A stretch of DNA of 64,000 bases from Chelydra serpentina. Taxonomy: Eukaryota > Chordata > Testudines > Chelydridae. The notes under the pieces are model-generated. The model worked only from the letters and a program-made list of their open reading frames with translations. It did not search any database and had not been told where the DNA came from. The position numbers were made by a program, and so were the translations under genes. Each line of letters begins with the position of its first letter. Position 1 is the stretch's first letter. Shown here in pieces: positions 32,085 to 41,140 of this stretch. The stretch covers positions 3,858,501 to 3,922,500 of the forward strand of contig JBAIAC010000035.1 of assembly GCA_037349315.1 (NCBI GenBank), written 5' to 3'.

Positions 32085-32280
32085 TTGTATGCAGTGTTGT
32101 TGTGGCCATGTTGGACCCAGGATATGAGAGAGACAAGGTGGGTGAGGTAATATTTTATATGGGACCACTGTCTGTTGGTGAGAGAGACAAGCTTTTGAGC
32201 TACACAGAGAAGCCACCAGAAATTGGTCCAATAAAAGGAATTACCTCAGCCACCTGTCACTTTAGAGACACAACAGCCTT
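32085..32280. repeat. Penelope-like terminal repeat, second family
   Basis: GAGAGACAAGGTGGGTGAGG and GTTGGTGAGAGAGACAAGC with the complementary TTGGTCCAATAAAAGG. It has the same order as the copies at 9414-9552 and 14705-14943. Confidence 0.55.
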
Positions 32281-32514
32281 GTTGTGTGTGTGAGAGCGAT
32301 TATCCAGTTCATTTTGTATGTGTTAATTTATACTCCCAGAAATTGGGCAGGTGCCTTTTTTAGCTCTGAATGTGGGAGTTCTGAAAATGGTTTTGCTGCC
32401 TTACATTAATGAACTGCTCCTCAATGCCCTTCTCCAGGAGACATTTCCTGTCTTATTGTAAATGAACTCTGTGATGCTGCCCTGGAAAATACCAGGCCAG
32501 CATTAGAAATCTAG

Positions 32515-32708
32515 TATCAGAGGGGTGGCCGTGTTAGTCTGGATCTGTAGAAGTGACAAAGGGTCCTGTGGCACCTTATAGACTAACAGAGGTATTGAAG
32601 CATAAGCACTCCACTGCTTGCATCCGACGAAGTGGGTATTCACCCACGAAAGCTTATGCTCCAATACCTCTGTTAGTCTATAAGGTGCCACAGGACCCTT
32701 TGTCGCTT
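32515..32708. repeat. Penelope-like terminal repeat, fold-back copy D
   Basis: A 194-bp insertion whose two halves pair (left ...CCTTATAGACTAACAGAGG; right CCTCTGTTAGTCTATAAGG...). It is flanked by CATTAGAAATCTAG at 32501-32514 and 32709-32722, a perfect 14-bp duplication. The hammerhead-like core at 32623-32661 reads CCGACGA then GUGGG/CCCAC and GAAA. Confidence 0.8.
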
Positions 32709-32828
32709 CATTAGAAATCTAGGAATTTCTAAGGCTATAATCAGGTAGCTATTTATTACGCACCCATAGAATCTGCAAGAGGTGGTAGATGGTGCTGCCC
32801 CTCAGGCTGGCAGTAGTTGGAAGTGCTG

Positions 32829-32870
32829 TCTTTTTCTTTCTTTCTTTCTCTTTCTTTCTTTCTTTCTTCT
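32829..32870. repeat. (CTTT)n microsatellite
   Basis: Imperfect tandem CTTT repeats of about 40 bp. Confidence 0.85.
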
Positions 32871-33059
32871 CTTACACCCCTAGGTGCATAGGGTGTCCAC
32901 CCGTTTCTGCCATTTAGTTCAGTCTTGTGCTGGTCTGTTCAGGCTTCTGAGTGTCAATTTGATAGATTTGGCTTCCTTCTCCATTGTTCTGCTTAATGTT
33001 TCTTTAGGTTATTCTCTTTTTCTCTTTCCAGATGATGTTGTCCGTATTATCACTTGACA
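32871..33059. other. Intergenic DNA
   Basis: Pyrimidine-rich; nothing recognised. Confidence 0.4.
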
Positions 33060-33510
33060 TGGAGGTATGGTGGCATCCTCAAAGCATGTCCTAAATATGT
33101 CCCTTGTCATCTTTTACTATGTTTGGAATGAGTTTCTTGCAACATCAGAGAGTCTAAGTAGAGAAAACCAGCCTTCAGCATCAAAGTAAATACCCGAAGA
33201 AGATCATCAGAGTCCATTGGAAAGAGTTGGTCCTCTCATCATTTTTTGTTGTAGGAGGACAGACGTGATGCTGGTGTTCAGAATTTGTATTTTTGTATCA
33301 GTGCCAATCCAGCTACTTTTCCGGATCTTTTCAAGTTTATGCAAGTGATTTGTTGCTTTTGATAGTCGTTGCTTGACATCTAGCATAGTGTCACTATCAT
33401 TGCATATCTCATGCCCTAGATAGGTAAAATGGCTTACTTCTTTTAGTGATTCTCTGTCTACTCTGACGGTTGCTTTTGGGACACTGATGCTTAGTTGCTT
33501 GCCCCCTATA
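33060..33510 (-). pseudogene. Decayed RTE/jockey-like LINE reverse transcriptase fragment
   Basis: Reverse-strand conceptual reading gives DVKQRLSKATNHLHKLEKI followed by TKIQILNTSITSVLLQQ. This fits the post-catalytic region of RTE-type reverse transcriptases (DI..RI.KA...F..L ... TK..I....V.SVLLYG.E.W). Frameshifts and stops are present. It is a fossil without host function. Confidence 0.5.
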
Positions 33511-34008
33511 TTACTAGCCCTAGTGAAGGCTTCATCCTGTAGCCGGCAAAGCCAGTTTAGAGGGCACCCTCTCTCTTGCTCTGATCAAAGATGTAGCCCT
33601 ATTGGTATCCCCCTGGCAAGTGCCCTGCTGTCATGCTGGCAGAGCAAGAGTGAGATACTGAAGCTTTGCAGGAGGCCAGTGATGGAGCTGACAGCACTCT
33701 TTACAAGACCCCAGTTCAGTTCCCAATCCTGGTGTCTCCTTCCCCAATTTGGTGAGAGCTATGGAGGTGGCATGCTCTTCACTGACCATTCTAAATGTCT
33801 AATAAACAAGGTTGATGGGCTCTAAAGAGAAATTCTGTCAAGCCTTTCTTGACTGAAATGCAGATGGTCATGACATAGAGCATTGAGTGAATGCAGTGTG
33901 GATGAACTGGAAAAGAACTCCCAAAGGATCTTCAGGAGTCTAGTGGGGATGGGCAGACCCCCTCACTCAGCTCGGTAGGACACAAAATACAAACAACAAT
34001 ATCTCCAT
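33511..34008. other. Intergenic DNA left of the gypsy element
   Basis: No recognised gene. The last five bases before the element, ACGTC (34009-34013), are the left copy of its target duplication. Confidence 0.4.
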
Positions 34009-34013
34009 ACGTC

Positions 34014-34021
34014 TGTAACCC
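34014..34021. repeat. 8-bp duplication of the LTR end
   Basis: TGTAACCC is present twice in tandem at the outer edge of the left LTR (34014-34021 and 34022-34029) but only once at 41141, the matching edge of the right LTR. Confidence 0.85.
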
Positions 34022-35477
34022 TGTAACCCTTCTGCCAGTCAGAGTCGGCAGCAACAAGGGCCGGGTTCCGTATCTAGGGGTTCCATTCCAATAACACAAT
34101 GCAAAAACCGGCTCGAGCCCCCACCCAGTGACCTGGGACAAATATATATCACCCCCCCTGGGCGCCTCTAAGAGGCAGTACTTCCCCTCTCGCAAGCACA
34201 GAGTCTGAGTGTAGAAAAACCTTTTAATGACAGAGAGAAACAATGCGGCCTTTTGCTGGGGAAACGCCACATCTAGGATTTGTAAACCAAACTGTGAGCA
34301 ATGACCCACCCCAGCAAATTGGCCATGTCCTTTCCCTTTGGTTCTTGAGTCCATCAACCCCAAAAATCACCCAAAGTCCCAAAAGTCCAACAACCCAAAA
34401 GTCCAGACCCAGAGTTCAAAAGTTCATCTGCAGAGTGTTACACCCCCTCCAGTCTGGGTAGAAATGGGGAGGGGAGAGGTAAGGGGCACCTTACGTGTCT
34501 CGAAGCTGACTGCCCCGTCCCTTCATGGTGCTTCGCTCGGCTCTGCTCTGCTCCGCCAGCCATCCAGTCACTTCGTTCAGCCGTCCCGCAAGCCGCTCCG
34601 CCAGCAGCTCCGCTCCGTCAGCCGGCCTGCAAGCCGCTCCGGCTGTCCCGCCAACTGCTCCGCTCCGCCAGCAGCTCCGCTCCGTCAGCCGGCCTGCAAG
34701 CCGCTCCGGCTGTCCCGCCGACTGCTCCGCTCCGCCAGCAGCTCCGCTCCGTCAGCCGGCCTGCAAGCCGCTCCGGCTGTCCCGCCGACTGCTCCGCTCC
34801 GCCAGCAGCTCCGCTCCGTCAGCCGGCCTGCAAGCCGCTCCGGCTGTCCCGCCGACTGCTCCGCTCCGCCAGCAGCTCCGCTCCACCAGTCGCTCAGCAA
34901 TAGATCTTCTGGCTCCCCCACTACTTAACACAGTGCTCAGTGATTTCAGCTCATAACAATTTCAGCTTGTAGTTAGGGGAGCCTTCGTGCTCATTTGCAC
35001 ACTTAGTCTAGAGTAATTCCAACTCAGCAGCCTGTGAATAGACTCCTAAGGAACTCAAAATTAGCTCTGATATTCCACAGTGGAGAGAGAGAAGGAGGTG
35101 CAATTGACATTTAGGACCCTCAGAAGAGGCCCATGCCACCAGATACAAATACCTGTCCCCAACCTCTCTCAATTCACTGGGTTTTGGAATCCATGTCCCT
35201 CGCCTAGCAAGTGCTGCTTAGCTAAGGGCGAGTCCCTTCCTCATAACAAAAGCCCACTGTCCTTGATTCACATAATCAGGGTAACAACACTTTAGTCTTC
35301 CTGCCCCAATAACAGAGAAACTGGGGCTCCCACAGCAGTCAAGGTGACCATTTGGGCAAGCGGTCCATCATGCTTTGCAGGGTGGGTGTGTCCATGCAAA
35401 CAAGATTAGCCCCTGACATCCCTTTCCACAACTCACCACCAGATGTCAGGGTAGAGCTCATCCTGACTCTGCTTACA
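34022..35477 (-). repeat. 3' LTR of the gypsy element
   Basis: 1456 bp with TG...CA termini, an exact 7119-bp offset from the other LTR, and the same sequence at every point compared. Open frames inside it (for example 34338-34928) arise from the GC-rich tandem repeat and are duplicated in the other LTR. An extra TGTAACCC at 34014-34021 precedes its + strand start. Confidence 0.95.
34621..34888. repeat. Four 67-bp tandem repeats in the left LTR
   Basis: Units begin GCCGGCCTGCAAGCCGCTCC at 34621, 34688, 34755 and 34822, an exact 67-bp period; the last unit diverges at its end. CpG- and GC-rich. Such repeats within LTRs often hold enhancer or promoter elements; that role is inferred. Confidence 0.95.
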
Positions 35478-35489
35478 TCCTCCCCCCAG
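35478..35489 (-). other. Polypurine tract of the gypsy element
   Basis: On the - strand, CTGGGGGGAGGA directly abuts the 3' LTR start TGTAAGC. This is the expected position and composition for the plus-strand DNA primer of an LTR element. Confidence 0.85.
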
Positions 35490-35534
35490 CCGAGAATTTG
35501 TCGTCCCGACAAATCGCACTCCCTTTATACCAAC

Positions 35535-38500
35535 TCATTGGTTTCCTCCAAAGGGCCTCAGAAAACCCACTTCAGCTGTCACAAATCTGTGCGCTAAATG
35601 TATTGGCTCCTCGCTAATCACCCCAGGTGCATCATAGGTTAACCGTTTTACTGGTCTTATTACCCTGTCCCTTCTATTGAGAGTCTCTGTTGCAGGGGTA
35701 GGAGGGACATCTTCTTGAGTGACGGATGGAGAGGTTTCCTTTGAGGATCCCTCGGCTACTGGCATAGGCCCCTGCATCTCTGGTTCCGACAGTGGAAGGT
35801 CCAACGGGTCTAGGGCCCCCTCCACCTGGATGTCCTCACTGTCCAATAACCTGTGTGCATCATCAAAGGGGGGTCCCATCGGCGGCACAGGGGCGCCAGT
35901 AACGGGCCTAAATACCTCCGCCATGGGGCTTAGGGCTGAAGAGGGGGAGCTCTCTATTGGCTCAGCTGATCGAGACTGAAATCTTGTCTTCATTCCAGGA
36001 TACACCAGGGTTGTGTCTTCCTCCTCGGCCTCACTCTCTGACATGCTGAATAGGGGTAGGTTAGCTTCAGAGGGCCCGTTGTCCATGTTGGATGGCGGCT
36101 GTGGCCTGGCACTTCTGTTCTGCCCGGCTGCCCTGTCATGGCCCATCTCATAAGGGGTGCCAACCAACTCCCCCACAGGGAGCAAGAGATTTCTGTGCAC
36201 CGTCTTTATTTGCCCTGGACCCTCTTCAGGTTTGATCTTGTAGACCGGCAGGTCTCCCAGCTTCTCCATCACCAGGTAAGGTATTGCTTTCCATCTGTCA
36301 GCTATCTTGTGTTTGCCAGCAATACCCAAATTTCGCAGCAGGACTCTGTCCCCTGGCTGGAGCTCCTGCAAACGTACCCTAGCATCATATCGATGTTTGT
36401 TGCGATCTGCGTTCTTCCGAGCCGCAGATGTAGCCAAGTGATAAGCATCCCGCAGCTTTTCTCGTAGTCGGGCTACATATTGCTGATGAGTTTCGTAGCT
36501 ATCTCCATCCTCTGATACACCAAAGCACAAGTCTATGGGTAATCTTGGTTCTCTCCCAAACATCAAGAGATATGGGGTGACTCCCGTAGCATCGTTCTTT
36601 GTGGCGTTGTAGGCATGCACCAGAAATGCGACATGCTGGCTCCAGGTTGCCTTCTGCTCTGGTCGCAAAGTCCCCAACATATCTAATAGTGTTCGGTTGA
36701 ACCTCTCTGGCTGAGGATCACCTTGCGGGTGATAAGGCGTTGTCCTAGACTTTTTAATTCCCGCTATCCTCAGCACCTCCTTCAGAAGGTGACTCTCAAA
36801 GTCCCGCCCCTGATCCGAGTGTATCCGGGCTGGGAATCCATAAACTGAGAAATATTTCTCCCACAGTACTCGAGCGACAGTGATAGCCCTCTGATCACGT
36901 GTGGGATATGCCTGCGCATACCGCGTAAAATGGTCAGTCACTACTAGAATGTTTCCGACATTCCTCTTGTCTACTTCTAGAGACAAGAAATCAATGCATA
37001 CTAGCTCCAAAGGTTTGGTGCTGGTGATATTCTTGAGATATGCAGCCCTTGTGGGCAGAGTTTTCCTTTGGACACATCGAGCGCATGTCTCACATTTCCT
37101 GCGAACATCTTCAGCCATCCGGGGCCAATAGAACCTACTACGAATAAGTTCCAGGGTTCTCTCCATTCCTAGATGTCCGAAATCATCATGCAGGGCCCTC
37201 ATGGCCAGGGCTCTGTACTCTTTTGGCAGCACTAGCTGTGTTCGCTGCTTTTGTAACGGGTCCATGGTCACTCGGTGTAGCACTCCCTGAATCAGTTTTA
37301 GTTTGGTCCATTCTCTCAATAGTAGTTTACCCTCTGGGCTAGGTGGAACAACCGCAGCTGGGCCTCGCCCCTCCCTTTTGGCAAGTAGTGTATCACGAAT
37401 GTCAACATCTTGCAGCTGGGCTTCTTGCCAGTCAGCCTCACTGAGCATGGGCAATGGAGATTGGTCCAATGCTATGTAGTTCACCGAAGCAGAAGGCACG
37501 CTTTCAGGGGGCAGGCCCAGAGCTTCTGCAACACATCCCTGAAGGCTCCAATGGGCCTCTGGCTCTCGACGACTCACACTGCAAATAGCTCTCACTCCAT
37601 CCATGGGTATCATAGAGACTTCTGGTGCCTTTGGACGTCTGGACAATGCATCTGCATCCACGTTGCTTCTCCCTGATCGGTATTGAATGCTGAAGTCATA
37701 GCTAGCCAAAGCGGCCACCCATCTCTGTCCGGTAGCATCCAGCTTGGCACTTGTTAACACGTAAGTCAGTGGGTTGTTGTCTGTCCACACCTGGAACTGA
37801 GCACCATACAAGTAGTCTCGGAATTTCTCAGTGATGGCCCATTTCAAGGCCAAGAACTCCAGCTTGTGAATGGGATAGCGAGTTTCACTGTCCGACAGTC
37901 CTCGGCTGGCAAAGGCTACAGGTTTACGTTTGCCTTCCACTTCCTGGTACAGTACTGCTCCCAGACCCTCCAAACTGGCATCAGTATGCAGGATAAACGG
38001 TTTGCTGGGGTCAGCAAAGACTAGGACCGGAGCATGAGTTAGGCAAGCAATGATTTCTTGAAATGCCCTCTCACACCTCTCATCCCACCGCGGCCCAAAC
38101 GGTTCGAAGGGGCCATAGTGTCTCTGCACAGGAGGCTTTCGGGATCCTCCCTTGTTCTTGGTCTTAGATTTGGGTTTTCCAGACTGGTATCCCCTGGTAA
38201 GATCATTCAGAGGCTTTACAATCGTAGCATAGTTCTTCACAAATCTACGGTAATAGCCACTAAATCCAAGAAAGGTCTTGAGTTCTCTGTAGTTACTGGG
38301 ACGTGGCCAGGTAGTGAGTGCTTCTATTTTGCTGGGATCGGTACTCACACCCTCTTGGGACACGATGTGACCTACATACTTCACTGAGGTTTGGCAGAAC
38401 TGGCATTTATCTATTGAGAGCTTCAAACCATAGTCCTCCAACCTATTGAGCACTTTAAGTAGTCTTTCTTCATGCTCCTCCAAGGTTCTTCCAAACACAA

Positions 38501-41060
38501 TCAGGTCATCCAAATAAACTAACACTTGCAGTAAATTCATGTCTCCCACTACTTTCTCCATAAGACGTTGAAATGTGGCGGGTGCTCCTGAAATCCCCTG
38601 GGGCATGCGTTCGAACTGATAAAACCCTAATGGGCAGATGAAGGCTGTCTTCTCCTTATCTTCTTCTCCCAGGGGGATTTGGTAGTATCCACTCCGGAGA
38701 TCCAACACAGAGAACCACTGGCTTCCCAGCAAGCAGTCTAAGGCATCTTGGACTCGAGGCATAGTGTACTGGTCAACCACAGAACGGTTGTTTAGGGTGC
38801 GGTAGTCAATACACATCCGGATTTTCCCATTCTTTTTACGGACCACCACAATGGGTGAGGCATATGGGCTGCGGGACTCTGTAATGATGCCATTTGCAGC
38901 CAGCTCTTGCAGATGACGTCGCACATCTTCCATCTCAGAGAGGGCAATCCTCCTAGATCTCTCCCTAAAAGGTCGAGAGTCATGTAGTCTGATGTTGTGC
39001 TCCACTCCTTTTGCACATCCCACATCCCACTCATGCAATGAGAACACTTTGGATCTTTCACAAAGTTTTTTCCTCAGGCGATCTTTCCACTCCTCGGACA
39101 ATGGTGAGTCTCCAAAGTCAAACTTTGCTGGGTCTATAGCCGGAACTTGAGTTTCACCCCGGGGTCTTACAATTGACTCAGGCTCAAAGAGGTCTGCTAT
39201 CTTCTGTCCTTGCTTCACAACAACATCACGACTTGTTTCATTAGCAATCAGTATAGTCACCTTTTCCTGAGCTTTAGCAGGTAAGGTTATGATTCCACTG
39301 GGGACCAGCACTCCTTCAGGGAGCTCTCCTTTCACCGACTGCTCTACCATTGCTAAGGCCCCATTACTGCCTTTCAGCCAGGTGCTCATGACAAGCACTT
39401 CTTGCTCTGTCCTGGCAGGCACTACTAAGGGGGTTGTGCCCGCGTACTTCAGTGATCCAATCGGTAGCTCAGATGTCTCTTTAGCGCTCTCAATTTTCCT
39501 ATAGGCTTCAGCACAAAGCGTATGGATCATCAGGGTGTTCAGGTATTGGTCCCCAGCCCGTCGTCTGCAGTAATCCGCGAGTACCTTGAAGAGGCTGGAG
39601 TTGGTCCCTATCAGTGCAGACACATCAGAGGTCCCTTTAGGGTCAGGGCATATTAATGCAGCTGTGTCTATCGCTTCTCTTACCCCCGCAACCTCCTCTG
39701 GGAATTCCAGGTGCACGATGACATATCCTTGGTAGGGGTATTCATCCATGCTGAGGCCACATAGGCCAAGGCCAGTCAGTGGCTGTATAGGAAGGTGCCT
39801 AAGCATGTGTTGGTAGAATGACTGAAATATAATAGTCACTTGAGATCCAGTGTCAAGCACTGCTTTACACTCCGCCCCTTCAATCCTCACCATGACCTCT
39901 GCTCGAGGCCCTATGAGTCCTGTGGGGATCCCAGATGGACAGTCTTTTCTGTGGGAATCTTCAAATCCTGCAGGCCTGGGTGGTCCACGTCCCTGGACCC
40001 TCTGGCAGCTACCGGATCTCTCCCAACTGATCCTCAGCTTTCCATACACTAAGGAGGGATTTTCTTCATTCCGGCACCTAGCAGCACTGTGCCCCTCCTG
40101 ACCGCATCGGTAGCAGAAAATTTGCCCTTTCCCCCTTCGCCTGGATGGAACGGGGGCTTTAAATGCTGACCTCTCCATTGCCCCAGTGTGAGGCTCCTTA
40201 CCCCTGGAAGCCTTAGCTCGGGCAATGGTGCTTTGCAGCTCAGCTATCCGTTCCGTCAGGACCTGCATTTGTTGAGCAAGTTCTTCTCTGGTGCTCACCA
40301 TCAATACACTGGCAGTTTGCAGTGGTGTTGTGCTGGCCGGCTCCAATGTTTGGGCTTCCCAAAGCTCACTGGCAGCCTGCCTTTCTTCCTCCTCTCTGAC
40401 CTCTTTTATCAGCTGGGAGTAACTTGGGGGATGTTCCCGTCGTTCTCTTAGCCGCAGATGAAGTAGAATCGGGTTCAGATACTGAGTTCCTCTTACAATT
40501 TGAGCCAGTCTGGTCTGATCCATCTGCTCAGCAGTCACTGCTCCCCTCATGACAGCTTTCTGAAGCAGTCTCTCCAGCCTCTGTATATAGGCTGAAGCCT
40601 TCTCACCCTTTTGCTGTCGGGAATTAAGGAACTTGCAGTAGCTATCTTCAGGGCCCTCTACGCTCCCAAATGTGTGATCAAGAGCCTCTAGACAGTCCCT
40701 CACACTGACCCCAGGGTCAATGAGCTTCAGAGTGCGAATCACATCTAATGCTGGGCCGGCAAGGCTCTCTATTAGACATCTTCGCTTTTCTGCATCGGGT
40801 ACAGTCCACTCCTGCAGCATTTCAGTGGTATGCTCTAACCAGGGTTCAAACTCCTCCCCTCCACCAAATGACCTTAACTTACGACAAGAGTTTGACATAG
40901 CATAGGACAGCACAACCTTTTCCAGTGTTTGCCCCAGTGCTTTTGCCCAATCATCGGCCGAGGCTGCAGCCCCTGACCTAGAGGCTGCTGAGCCGGGGCC
41001 CAACAAACCTGACATAGTAGCCATTACGCAAACAGTAATTTCCTCAAAATATAAACACAA
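35535..41060 (-). CDS. Gypsy Gag-Pol polyprotein, single 1841-codon frame
   Basis: Residues about 60-225 form a Gag capsid-like region matching PNMA/Ma antigens (WLEHTTEMLQEWTVPD, EKRRCLIESLAGPALDVI). CCHC zinc knuckle at C316, C319, H324, C329. Aspartic protease DTGS at 403-406. Reverse transcriptase about 690-900 with Y849-L-D-D852. RNase H with D1027, E1068, D1094 and D1137. Integrase with H1291/H1296 and C1323/C1326, catalytic D1357, D1416 and E1452 (a D,D-35-E spacing), then a C-terminal beta-rich module and an acidic, proline-rich tail to 1841. Gag and pol are fused in one frame with no frameshift or stop between them, so expression is presumably as one precursor. The second Met (residue 14, MATMSG) may be the true start. 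All expected catalytic residues are present. Confidence 0.95.
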   Translation of the reverse strand: MCLYFEEITVCVMATMSGLLGPGSAASRSGAAASADDWAKALGQTLEKVVLSYAMSNSCRKLRSFGGGEEFEPWLEHTTEMLQEWTVPDAEKRRCLIESLAGPALDVIRTLKLIDPGVSVRDCLEALDHTFGSVEGPEDSYCKFLNSRQQKGEKASAYIQRLERLLQKAVMRGAVTAEQMDQTRLAQIVRGTQYLNPILLHLRLRERREHPPSYSQLIKEVREEEERQAASELWEAQTLEPASTTPLQTASVLMVSTREELAQQMQVLTERIAELQSTIARAKASRGKEPHTGAMERSAFKAPVPSRRRGKGQIFCYRCGQEGHSAARCRNEENPSLVYGKLRISWERSGSCQRVQGRGPPRPAGFEDSHRKDCPSGIPTGLIGPRAEVMVRIEGAECKAVLDTGSQVTIIFQSFYQHMLRHLPIQPLTGLGLCGLSMDEYPYQGYVIVHLEFPEEVAGVREAIDTAALICPDPKGTSDVSALIGTNSSLFKVLADYCRRRAGDQYLNTLMIHTLCAEAYRKIESAKETSELPIGSLKYAGTTPLVVPARTEQEVLVMSTWLKGSNGALAMVEQSVKGELPEGVLVPSGIITLPAKAQEKVTILIANETSRDVVVKQGQKIADLFEPESIVRPRGETQVPAIDPAKFDFGDSPLSEEWKDRLRKKLCERSKVFSLHEWDVGCAKGVEHNIRLHDSRPFRERSRRIALSEMEDVRRHLQELAANGIITESRSPYASPIVVVRKKNGKIRMCIDYRTLNNRSVVDQYTMPRVQDALDCLLGSQWFSVLDLRSGYYQIPLGEEDKEKTAFICPLGFYQFERMPQGISGAPATFQRLMEKVVGDMNLLQVLVYLDDLIVFGRTLEEHEERLLKVLNRLEDYGLKLSIDKCQFCQTSVKYVGHIVSQEGVSTDPSKIEALTTWPRPSNYRELKTFLGFSGYYRRFVKNYATIVKPLNDLTRGYQSGKPKSKTKNKGGSRKPPVQRHYGPFEPFGPRWDERCERAFQEIIACLTHAPVLVFADPSKPFILHTDASLEGLGAVLYQEVEGKRKPVAFASRGLSDSETRYPIHKLEFLALKWAITEKFRDYLYGAQFQVWTDNNPLTYVLTSAKLDATGQRWVAALASYDFSIQYRSGRSNVDADALSRRPKAPEVSMIPMDGVRAICSVSRREPEAHWSLQGCVAEALGLPPESVPSASVNYIALDQSPLPMLSEADWQEAQLQDVDIRDTLLAKREGRGPAAVVPPSPEGKLLLREWTKLKLIQGVLHRVTMDPLQKQRTQLVLPKEYRALAMRALHDDFGHLGMERTLELIRSRFYWPRMAEDVRRKCETCARCVQRKTLPTRAAYLKNITSTKPLELVCIDFLSLEVDKRNVGNILVVTDHFTRYAQAYPTRDQRAITVARVLWEKYFSVYGFPARIHSDQGRDFESHLLKEVLRIAGIKKSRTTPYHPQGDPQPERFNRTLLDMLGTLRPEQKATWSQHVAFLVHAYNATKNDATGVTPYLLMFGREPRLPIDLCFGVSEDGDSYETHQQYVARLREKLRDAYHLATSAARKNADRNKHRYDARVRLQELQPGDRVLLRNLGIAGKHKIADRWKAIPYLVMEKLGDLPVYKIKPEEGPGQIKTVHRNLLLPVGELVGTPYEMGHDRAAGQNRSARPQPPSNMDNGPSEANLPLFSMSESEAEEEDTTLVYPGMKTRFQSRSAEPIESSPSSALSPMAEVFRPVTGAPVPPMGPPFDDAHRLLDSEDIQVEGALDPLDLPLSEPEMQGPMPVAEGSSKETSPSVTQEDVPPTPATETLNRRDRVIRPVKRLTYDAPGVISEEPIHLAHRFVTAEVGFLRPFGGNQ

Positions 41061-41118
41061 TTATTTCCCAATGTAGCGGATCACTCAACGAGTGCTTGCG
41101 AGGGGTACTGACCCAGGG

Positions 41119-41136
41119 ATCCCGGACGAGCCCCCA
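41119..41136 (-). other. Primer binding site, tRNA-Pro type
   Basis: On the - strand, TGGGGGCTCGTCCGGGAT starts four bases inside the 5' LTR. These 18 bases equal the tRNA-Pro complementary site known from mammalian gammaretroviruses. It primes minus-strand DNA synthesis. Confidence 0.9.
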
Positions 41137-41140
41137 AAAA

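Noticed and set aside
32829..32870. Splice-acceptor polypyrimidine tract
   Set aside because: It is a (CTTT)n microsatellite with no exon-like open frame after it.
34621..34888. Regular repeat array that could suggest a CRISPR
   Set aside because: Contiguous tandem units without spacers, in a vertebrate LTR.
34338..34928. 196-codon proline/serine/alanine-rich open frame, repeated at 41457-42047
   Set aside because: It is the 67-bp LTR tandem repeat read in one frame, antisense to the element, and identical in both LTRs.
35719..40905. Numerous + strand open frames across the gypsy element
   Set aside because: Antisense shadows of the 1841-codon gag-pol frame.
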